This document shows positions 32,914 to 41,869 of a stretch of DNA of 41,869 bases, piece after piece (within the stretch, counting starts at the first letter, position 1; each line of letters opens with the position of its first letter). The stretch covers positions 1-41,869 of the forward strand of contig CAYGBI010000031.1 of NCBI GenBank assembly GCA_964348085.1, given 5' to 3'. The notes beneath the pieces are model-generated. The model was given only the letters and a program-made list of their open reading frames with translations. It was not told where the DNA came from and searched no databases. Made by a program: the position numbers and the translations under genes. This DNA comes from VXYL01 sp964348085. Lineage in GTDB: Bacteria; Pseudomonadota; Gammaproteobacteria; Pseudomonadales; Azotimanducaceae.

Positions 32914-35709
32914 ATGAAGGAAAACAAGAGTGTCTGGTCCTACCCCGGCGCGCGCTGGTGGAAGTTCGACTTTCATACGCACACACCGGCATCCAGAGAT
33001 ACGCCTTGGGCAAAGAGAAACCTCTCTCTATCCCACGAAGATTGGTTGCGTGCATTCATGGCGGCCGGCATCGACTGCGTTGCGGTGACCGACCACAACA
33101 GTGGCGCCTGGATCGACGAGCTCAAGGCTGCCTACGACCGGATACGGCAACAGGCGGAAGCAGAAACACCGCCCGACGGCTTTCGCGAACTCACCCTGTT
33201 CCCGGGAGTGGAAATCTCCGTCATTGGCGGCTTCCATCTACTCGCCATTTTCGGACCGTCAGCCACCACCGGGACGATAAACGAGCTGCTTGGGGCTGTT
33301 CGCTACCGGGGAACCCACGGCAACAGCGACGGGGCAACGGAGGCGAGCGCCACCGATGTCGTGCGATCCGTGCTGAATGCCGGTGGCATCCCCATTCCCG
33401 CCCATTCGGACCAGGACAAGGGACTGCTTCGGGTGAAGCCCGGGACTAGGGAATGTGCGTTGGATCCACAAATGGTGCGCCAAGTCATGGCCATCGAGGA
33501 CTTGCTGGCGGTGGAGTGGGTGGACCCCAAACTACCCGTACCCACTTATGTGGAAGAGGCGTCGGACCCGATGGCGAAGGTGCTAGGCAGCGACTGCCAC
33601 AGCTTCCAGGGCGAAGGTGGGCCTGGTTCGCGCTACACATGGATCAAGATGGCTCGCCCTACCTTGGAGGGGCTGCGGCTGGCCCTCCTCGATGGCAATG
33701 GCGTCTCGGTCCGGCGGAGCGACGAAGGGGAATTCGACCCTTTCCGGGTTCCTGCGCACTTCGTGACCCGCATCGAGATCGAATCGGCCCGGTTTATGGG
33801 CAACGGCACGCCAGAGCGTCTCGCGCCAACCCCCTACTACAACGCCCTGATCGGTGGGCGTGGAACGGGAAAGTCGACCATCGTCCATGCCCTGCGGCTA
33901 GCCTACCGACGGGAGGAGGAGTTGCGGCGCTTGGGGGAGGATGCGGAGCCCAGCCGCCACTTCAGGAGTTTCGCCGAAGCCGCCAAACGCCGGGGCGGCG
34001 ATGGCGCGCTAAGCCGTGCGACTGAAATACGTATCGAGTTGTCCCGGTACGGTGTCATGCACCGGCTGCGTTGGCGTCAAGACGGCGAAGGCGACGTCGT
34101 CGAGGAGCAGAAAGCGAGCGGCGAATGGCATATTTCGACCAGCCAAGCGGTGACCGCTGATCGTTTTCCGATTCGATTGTGCTCCCAAGGTCAGATTGCG
34201 GCATTGGCGGGCGAGGGCCGGCAAGCGTTGCTCGACATCATCGACGAAGCGGCGCAAGTGGGCGATCTGCACCGTCGCTACGCAGAAGCGAGACGCACCT
34301 ATTTCTCGCAACGGGCCCGCTTACGGGAGTTGGCCGGGCGGTTGGCAGGCCGGCCGGAGTTGGAAATCGGCCTCGCCGATCTGAACCGAAAACTGCAAAC
34401 CTTGGCGCAGTCCCGCCACGCGGAGGTCTTGAAGGCGCACCAGCAGGCGCTGCGCCAAGGTCGGGAGGTCGAAATCACACTCGACCAACTACAACGGGCA
34501 CCCGCTCGCATAGAGTCATTGGCGCAAGACCTCCTGCTCGACGACTGGCCGGCGGGCACCTTCGATCCAGCAACGGATCAGGACGCGATTACTTGGCGGG
34601 CCAAAGCGGAGCGAGTCTTGGGCGAGGCACGAGAAGCGCTTACCGATGCGGCGCACCTGCTTGCCGAGAACGCGGGGGCGATCGGCAAGGACCGCGGACT
34701 TGCCGACTGGCGGCGACGCGCGGACCAAGCGCTGACCGACCACGAAGTGCTGCAAGTCAGACTAGCCGAACAGGGCGTCGCCGACCCGCAGGCATTTGAC
34801 CGCCTGGTACGGCAACGCCAGCAACTAGAAGCCGAGCTGAAGGAACTCGACCAACTGCGCAAGGATTGGGCAACGCAGGAAGCGGAGAACCAAGCCCAAT
34901 GGCGGCGCGTGTTGGCAGCGCGCAAGGCCATCACGCGGCGGCGTGAGCAATTCGTGATGGACATATTGGCGGAAAACGACTTCGTGCGTATGGAGGTGAT
35001 TGGCTTCGGTTTCGAGGAAAGGAGCATCGAACACAGTCTGCGCGAACTACTCGAAGTGCAGGATGAGCGTTTCGAAAAGGACATCCTCCAGCAAGCTAGC
35101 GACGGCGAGCCCGGGGTTGGTTTGGTTGCAGAACTGGCTCGCGCCGTTGATCGCGACGCCGCCTTGGAGGATGTCAAACAGCGGCTGGCGACCCATGATG
35201 AGGGCCTCGGCGGGCACTTCCGGAATTACCTCAAGCGCAAACAGGAAAAGCCGGAGTTCGAGGATCACATCCGTTGCTGGTTCCCGGAGGACGATCTACG
35301 CATCGAATACAGTCGGGGCGACGGCGCCTGGTCGGACATCACCCAAGGTTCGCAGGGACAGCGCTCGGCGGCGCTGTTGGCGTTCCTGCTCGCGTTCGGC
35401 GACGAACCGCTGATTCTCGATCAGCCCGAGGACGATCTGGACAACCACCTGATTTACGAATTGATCGTCCGCCAGATCCGGGAGAACAAGATGCGGCGGC
35501 AACTCATCGTCGTCACGCACAACCCCAATGTCGTCGTCAACGGCGACTCGGAGTTGGTGCATGCGTTTGATTTTCGTAGCGGCCAGTGCCAAGTCGTACA
35601 GCATGGCGCGTTGCAGGAAAAGGCGGTGCGCGAGGAAGTGTGCCGGATCATGGAAGGTGGCAGGGAAGCGTTCTCCCGGCGTTGGGCACGCTTGGGTCGG
35701 GAGCTATGA
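32914..35709 (+). CDS. TrlF-like protein: PHP phosphoesterase fused to an SMC/RecN-like ATPase
   Basis: A 931-residue fusion. The N-terminal PHP domain keeps its metal ligands: H21 and H23 in FDFHTHT, then VTDHN, FPGVEISV, IPAHSD and GSDCHS (to about residue 240). It is followed by an ATPase of the SMC/ABC type: Walker A GGRGTGKST at 314-322, a Q-loop-like LCSQGQIAAL, a long coiled coil (about 440-700), the signature GSQGQRSA, Walker B LILDQPEDDLDN at 833-844, and switch VVTHNPN. This is the architecture named TrlF-like in protein databases. PHP domains hydrolyse phosphoesters, so nucleic-acid or nucleotide attack driven by ATP is plausible. I choose the ATG at 32914 because the PHP domain begins soon after; a GTG at 32908 is also possible. 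The next gene starts directly after its stop. Confidence 0.88.
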   Translation: MKENKSVWSYPGARWWKFDFHTHTPASRDTPWAKRNLSLSHEDWLRAFMAAGIDCVAVTDHNSGAWIDELKAAYDRIRQQAEAETPPDGFRELTLFPGVEISVIGGFHLLAIFGPSATTGTINELLGAVRYRGTHGNSDGATEASATDVVRSVLNAGGIPIPAHSDQDKGLLRVKPGTRECALDPQMVRQVMAIEDLLAVEWVDPKLPVPTYVEEASDPMAKVLGSDCHSFQGEGGPGSRYTWIKMARPTLEGLRLALLDGNGVSVRRSDEGEFDPFRVPAHFVTRIEIESARFMGNGTPERLAPTPYYNALIGGRGTGKSTIVHALRLAYRREEELRRLGEDAEPSRHFRSFAEAAKRRGGDGALSRATEIRIELSRYGVMHRLRWRQDGEGDVVEEQKASGEWHISTSQAVTADRFPIRLCSQGQIAALAGEGRQALLDIIDEAAQVGDLHRRYAEARRTYFSQRARLRELAGRLAGRPELEIGLADLNRKLQTLAQSRHAEVLKAHQQALRQGREVEITLDQLQRAPARIESLAQDLLLDDWPAGTFDPATDQDAITWRAKAERVLGEAREALTDAAHLLAENAGAIGKDRGLADWRRRADQALTDHEVLQVRLAEQGVADPQAFDRLVRQRQQLEAELKELDQLRKDWATQEAENQAQWRRVLAARKAITRRREQFVMDILAENDFVRMEVIGFGFEERSIEHSLRELLEVQDERFEKDILQQASDGEPGVGLVAELARAVDRDAALEDVKQRLATHDEGLGGHFRNYLKRKQEKPEFEDHIRCWFPEDDLRIEYSRGDGAWSDITQGSQGQRSAALLAFLLAFGDEPLILDQPEDDLDNHLIYELIVRQIRENKMRRQLIVVTHNPNVVVNGDSELVHAFDFRSGQCQVVQHGALQEKAVREEVCRIMEGGREAFSRRWARLGREL

Positions 35710-36972
35710 ATGTTCGCAGCGCGCAGTGAGCTGCTGGAGAAGATTCGGCTAGGCGAAGACAGTTTCCTTGAGCTCAAAGAAGTTCGATTCGCCGGCGGCA
35801 AGATACGTGGCCCCGCGCAGGACGATCTGGCCGACGAGTTGGCGGCCTTCGCCAACAGCCAAGGCGGCGTGCTGGTGCTTGGTGTCCACGACAAGACCCG
35901 CACGGTGCTTGGCATTCCTGTCGACCGACTCGACGCCGTGGAAGCCATGCTCCGCCAAGCCTGTACGGACTCCATCAACCCGCCGTGCGCACCTGTGATC
36001 GAACGCATCAGCCTACCTGATGGGCTTGGCGGCGAGCGGCCAGTGCTACGTGCGGAGGTCGCCCGCAGCTTATTCATTCACCGAAGCCCAAGCGGGTACT
36101 TGCACCGGATTGGGTCCTCGAAGCGGCCCATCCCGCCCGACCAACTGGCAAGATTGTTCCAACAACGTAGCCAGACGCGGTTGATTCGTTTCGATGAGAC
36201 ACCGGTTCCTGAAGCAACGCTTGCGGATATGGACGAAGCGCTGTGGCGACGTTTCGCTACGCCACGCTCGATGGACACGCCGGAGCAACTGCTCGCCAAA
36301 CTCGCCATGGCCGCGAAAGAGGATGCCGGCGATTGGCGACCCACCGTCGCCGGGGTGCTGCTGGCGTGCCCGACGCCGCAGAAGTTTCTAACCAGCGCCT
36401 TCATTCAAGCGGTCGCCTATCAGGGGACGACGATCTCTCCGCAACGCCGCTCGGCGTACCAGCGTGATGCGCAGGACATCGCCGGGCCGCTGGACGAACA
36501 GATCTTCGGGGCGTGCGACTTCGTGCGCAAGAACATGCAGGTGGCTGCGACCAAGGACTCGGCCGGCGGACGTTTGGATGCCCCCCAATTCGACATGCTC
36601 GCAGTCTTCGAGGCAGTCGCCAACGCAGTGGCGCATCGGGACTACTCGATGAGTGGAAGCAAGGTGCGGCTACGAGTGTTCGATGATCGTTTGGAGTTGT
36701 ACTCGCCCGGCATGCTGGTGAACACCATGACGCCGGCGAGCCTGCCCTACCGACAAGCGTCGCGCAACGAGGCGATCACCAGTCTGCTGGCGCGCTGCCC
36801 GGTCAAGCGAGACGACCTCACGGGTCATCGCACGCACATCATGGACAGGCGCGGCGAAGGGGTGCCGATCATCCTTGGCCGAAGCGAGGCGCTCTCGGGG
36901 AGAGCTCCGCAATACCGCCTGATCGACGAGTCGGAACTGGCACTCACGATCCACGCCGCGGCTGTTTCTTGA
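35710..36972 (+). CDS. AlbA_2 (Schlafen-type) / HATPase_c_4 ATP-binding protein
   Basis: A 420-residue protein of the COG2865 kind. The N-terminal AlbA_2 domain shows SFLELKE at 18-24 and AAFANSQGGVLVLGV at 45-59. The C-terminal part has the GHKL-like ATP-binding block with E301 and N305 in FEAVANAVAHRDYS, followed by RLELYSPGML and GEGVPII. Such proteins are often annotated as transcriptional regulators, but many sit in defence loci. No helix-turn-helix tail is obvious. The ATG follows the TrlF-like TGA with no spacer (TGAATG), with GGGAG 8 nt upstream inside the first gene, so the two products are made together and probably work together. Confidence 0.87.
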   Translation: MFAARSELLEKIRLGEDSFLELKEVRFAGGKIRGPAQDDLADELAAFANSQGGVLVLGVHDKTRTVLGIPVDRLDAVEAMLRQACTDSINPPCAPVIERISLPDGLGGERPVLRAEVARSLFIHRSPSGYLHRIGSSKRPIPPDQLARLFQQRSQTRLIRFDETPVPEATLADMDEALWRRFATPRSMDTPEQLLAKLAMAAKEDAGDWRPTVAGVLLACPTPQKFLTSAFIQAVAYQGTTISPQRRSAYQRDAQDIAGPLDEQIFGACDFVRKNMQVAATKDSAGGRLDAPQFDMLAVFEAVANAVAHRDYSMSGSKVRLRVFDDRLELYSPGMLVNTMTPASLPYRQASRNEAITSLLARCPVKRDDLTGHRTHIMDRRGEGVPIILGRSEALSGRAPQYRLIDESELALTIHAAAVS

Positions 36973-37025
36973 GGTAGAAACGAACAACGGCGAACGCTCG
37001 CGCACTTACTCCTTCGTAGACATCC

Positions 37026-39695
<2,670 letters not shown>

Positions 39696-39740
39696 AGGAA
39701 TCACGGGTCTCTAGCGGCGGGGGGCGTATGCTACGCGAAA

Positions 39741-41465
39741 TCAGCGGCGGACTTCCTCCGCGTAGTCCACCCGCCACACATGCACGCCTCGTCTGGCGAG
39801 CCGCTTTTGGCGTGCCTCTATGTGTTCCGGCGTCCAAGCCTCCGGCGCGTCCACGGCGACTTGCCGCGTCAACTCGTAGCTGCTGAGGCCGTAGGCAACG
39901 ACCTTGCGCACATAAGGTGCGTTGCCGATGCGCTTGTTGGTTGCGGGTTCCAACAGTGTGAGGTTGCCGAGTCGGGAGGCGAACGCTTCTTGGTGGTTGG
40001 TCGGAAACTCCTCCCAGCCACCGCCGGGATTGCGCGGCAGTATGTGTTCGACGGTGCTCGGGTCCGTGTCCGGGTCGCAGGCGCGTCCGGCGGCATCCTC
40101 CTCAAGCCGCGCCAGGATGTACTTTGCGAGGGGTCGCCCGTGCCCGCGTCCGTTGAGAACAAGCCGCGCCAAGCCTCGGCGAGTCGTCGCGTCGTCAATG
40201 TAGATGGCGCGCAGCCACGCGAACACGTCCGCCGGCGTTGTGGCTTCGCCGTGGCGCACGGCTTTGGCGGCGTGGTGATAGACGGGTTCCAAGTCGTTGC
40301 CGCTACGCTTGGCGATCACGCTGTAGCGAAACGAAATCACGCTTACGAGCCTCAGCACACGCACGAAATCCGCCTCGGACAACGCCTCCCAAGCCGCGAA
40401 CAACAGCGGGGTCGCCTGACTCGTACGAAACAGAACGAGTTCCCGGATGTGCTTCTTCGCCGCTTCGACCGCAGGGTCCGCCCAATAATCGTGTCGCGGG
40501 TCCGACAATGCGGCGAACAACTCGGATCTCCGCTCCAACGCGTCGAGCAGCGCGAACACGTCCTCAGCCGTGACGGTGCGATCACGCACCAACTTGAACA
40601 GCCGCTCGCCGCGAACCTTGGGTTGCTTACAAAGCAGGTGATAGCGCAAAAATACCGGAAAGCGGGCCGGATCGACGGTCGCCAGCAGATCGCGCCAGCG
40701 ACGCCGCAGCGCCTCTTGGTCGGCGACCGCACGCACGCGGGAGAACAGATAATTCTTGATGAGGTCCGTGGTCGTGAGTTCGAGGCCACGCGCATTGAGC
40801 GTCTCGAAAACGGTATAGGCGTTTAACTCGTCATCAACGCTGATCAGGATGAAGAGCAATTGCCGGGCGACCGTTTCGGAGAGCAAGCCGGCGATTTCGC
40901 GGCCGTCTCGTCGCCTGTAGTCGCCTTCGTCAAGCTTGCTACGGAAGTACTTGAAGCAGTTCCAGAGGAGCTCGTTCGAGCCGCGCAACCCGCGCTCGTT
41001 CCGCGGCCGCCGAAGCTGCACGAGGTAGTCCTGATAGAAGGCATTGTCCGTTTCGTTCAGGATCAGCCGACTGCTCTCGGTGAGCGTTGCCGGGTCTTTT
41101 TCGCCGATGAAGCGATTGCGCAGGGCGACACCCCGTTCGGCGTTGTCGTCGGCTTCGATGCCGCTTGCCGCCAGCTCGCCGAGCTTGTCGATCACGGCGA
41201 GCGCTAGGAGACTCAGGGTGGCTAGGCGCTGCTGCCCGTCGATGACAAGGAACTCCCGGCCCTTACCCGCTTCAACGACCAGCGCACCCAAATAGTGCTG
41301 CTTCTCCGCGTGGCCATGCAATTCTTCCAAGTCGTTCCAGAGGTCTTCCCATTGCTCGACCGACCACGAGTAGTCCCGCTGATAGGGAGGCACGCGATAG
41401 CGTTTGCCGTTGCCAATCAACTCTTGGTAGTCGATGGTGCGGGTATTCAATAAGTTGGAGCGCAT
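39741..41465 (-). CDS. GmrSD-like protein with DUF262 and DUF1524 (HNH-type) domains
   Basis: A 574-residue single-chain protein resembling the GmrSD type IV restriction enzymes. The N-terminal DUF262 domain (ParB-like nucleotide-hydrolysing fold) has YRVPPYQRDYSW at 23-34 and VIDGQQRLATL with the DGQQR motif at 76-80. The C-terminal DUF1524 nuclease domain has EHILPRNP with likely catalytic H474 and the matching GNLTLLEPATN around 500-510. Known GmrSD acts on glucosylated hydroxymethylcytosine phage DNA, but most DUF262/DUF1524 proteins have unknown targets. The ATG at 41465 follows the Uma2-like gene by 15 nt on the same strand. It ends 45 nt before the acnA start. Confidence 0.93.
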   Translation of the reverse strand: MRSNLLNTRTIDYQELIGNGKRYRVPPYQRDYSWSVEQWEDLWNDLEELHGHAEKQHYLGALVVEAGKGREFLVIDGQQRLATLSLLALAVIDKLGELAASGIEADDNAERGVALRNRFIGEKDPATLTESSRLILNETDNAFYQDYLVQLRRPRNERGLRGSNELLWNCFKYFRSKLDEGDYRRRDGREIAGLLSETVARQLLFILISVDDELNAYTVFETLNARGLELTTTDLIKNYLFSRVRAVADQEALRRRWRDLLATVDPARFPVFLRYHLLCKQPKVRGERLFKLVRDRTVTAEDVFALLDALERRSELFAALSDPRHDYWADPAVEAAKKHIRELVLFRTSQATPLLFAAWEALSEADFVRVLRLVSVISFRYSVIAKRSGNDLEPVYHHAAKAVRHGEATTPADVFAWLRAIYIDDATTRRGLARLVLNGRGHGRPLAKYILARLEEDAAGRACDPDTDPSTVEHILPRNPGGGWEEFPTNHQEAFASRLGNLTLLEPATNKRIGNAPYVRKVVAYGLSSYELTRQVAVDAPEAWTPEHIEARQKRLARRGVHVWRVDYAEEVRR

Positions 41466-41480
41466 AGCGAGGTATTCCGC

Positions 41481-41869
41481 TCAAAGCGGCCGGTCCGCCA
41501 GCAACGCCTCCAACTCCAAGATCCTCTTCTCCGCCGCCCGTCTGGCAGCGGCCTCTGCTCGTCGGCCAGCGGCTTCCTGTCGTCGACCGGCGGCCTCCTC
41601 GGCGTGCGTCAGGATGTCCCTCCCGGTGTCCGGATTGAACCAACGAAACTCCAGCGACTCCACCTCCCCCGGGGAGCGCGGCGCTCGCGGGCGGCAATAT
41701 GCGCACAGACCCAGCACTCTGCTCGCCAGTCCCGTTGCGCCGTTCGGCAACCGCTCCTCCCGAATCGGCCGGTAGGCGCCGCCCGACAGCGCGAAGCCCC
41801 GCAGCGGCGGCGGCCGACCGCCCGTCGCGTCGAACACGAAGTACTCCCGCACCCCGATCAACTCGTAGA
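41481..41869 (-). CDS. Uma2-family endonuclease-like protein (C-terminal part; 5' end outside window)
   Basis: The frame is open to the right edge, so only the last 129 codons or so are visible. YELIGVREYFVFDATG is the typical Uma2 stretch (family: Y..LGV.EYW.VD) near the end of a PD-(D/E)XK nuclease fold, followed by a strand-rich part and an alanine/arginine/glutamate-rich helix with a repeated seven-residue pattern (EAAGRRQ EAAGRRA EAAARRA). This tail, probably a coiled coil, is common in Uma2 proteins. The catalytic residues lie mostly beyond the window. It stands 15 nt upstream of the GmrSD-like gene. Uma2 genes multiply freely in some bacteria, so the link may be accidental. Confidence 0.75.
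   Translation of the reverse strand, partial: YELIGVREYFVFDATGGRPPPLRGFALSGGAYRPIREERLPNGATGLASRVLGLCAYCRPRAPRSPGEVESLEFRWFNPDTGRDILTHAEEAAGRRQEAAGRRAEAAARRAAEKRILELEALLADRPL

Noticed and set aside
39724..39740. TATGCTACGCG before acnA, also present upstream of the TrlF-like gene (32861-32871)
   Set aside because: The 11-base match is short and the two copies are oriented differently relative to their genes. There is no supporting -35 box at acnA, so coincidence is likely.
41500..41620. Short repeated DNA in the Uma2-like gene as a possible tandem repeat or CRISPR-like array
   Set aside because: The repeats are imperfect, in frame and explained by heptads of an Ala/Arg/Glu coiled-coil tail.

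Overview
The window reads as ordinary chromosomal DNA of a high-G+C gammaproteobacterium carrying one accessory patch near its right end. The taxonomic clues are the gene order clpX-lon-hupB-ppiD, the rnhA-dnaQ pair behind a YafS-like methyltransferase, and the presence of nhaB, mpl, cmoA/cmoB, sohB and nudC. Leucine TTG codons are unusually frequent. Several CoA-linked oxidation genes and an F420-type luciferase-like oxidoreductase suggest an uncultured aerobic, possibly marine lineage; that last step is a guess. I saw no rRNA, tRNA, insertion sequence, integrase or CRISPR array.

Layout. Bases 1-5619 hold the proteostasis and nucleoid block: the 3' end of clpX, two intergenic hairpins, lon, hupB and ppiD. 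Bases 5657-7679 are a tightly overlapped methyltransferase-rnhA-dnaQ operon. nhaB lies opposite, then nudC, a small SCP2-like gene, and sohB coupled to acuI (7694-12770). Bases 12780-16419 on the minus strand carry a crotonase-superfamily gene, an LLM oxidoreductase, an SDR and a Kef-type antiporter. A MATE transporter, an Fpg/Nei-family glycosylase, a membrane protein and mpl follow on the plus strand (16490-21055). Bases 21059-25421 are a compact minus-strand run: cmoA, cmoB, a CYTH protein, an unknown membrane protein, an acyl-CoA dehydrogenase and nth. ppk1 diverges from cmoA across only 17 bp. It is followed by nnrU, a DUF1295 protein, plsC and ppx (to 31918), then a HAD phosphatase.

The accessory patch starts at about 32.8 kb. 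A two-gene operon (32914-36972) encodes a PHP phosphoesterase fused to an SMC-like ATPase (TrlF-like) and an AlbA_2 / HATPase_c_4 protein. After the core gene acnA comes a second pair on the minus strand: a truncated Uma2-type nuclease and a GmrSD-like DUF262-DUF1524 protein. All four accessory products combine nucleotide handling with nuclease or phosphoesterase chemistry, which fits a defence island around a housekeeping gene. The TrlF-like/AlbA_2 pair is the best candidate for an unusual system.

Smaller points of interest are: a crotonase lacking both catalytic glutamates next to an SDR lacking its catalytic serine; a divergent stretch in a highly conserved ClpX motif; a possible out-of-frame segment inside the YafS-like methyltransferase; and two short open frames that may be real small genes.
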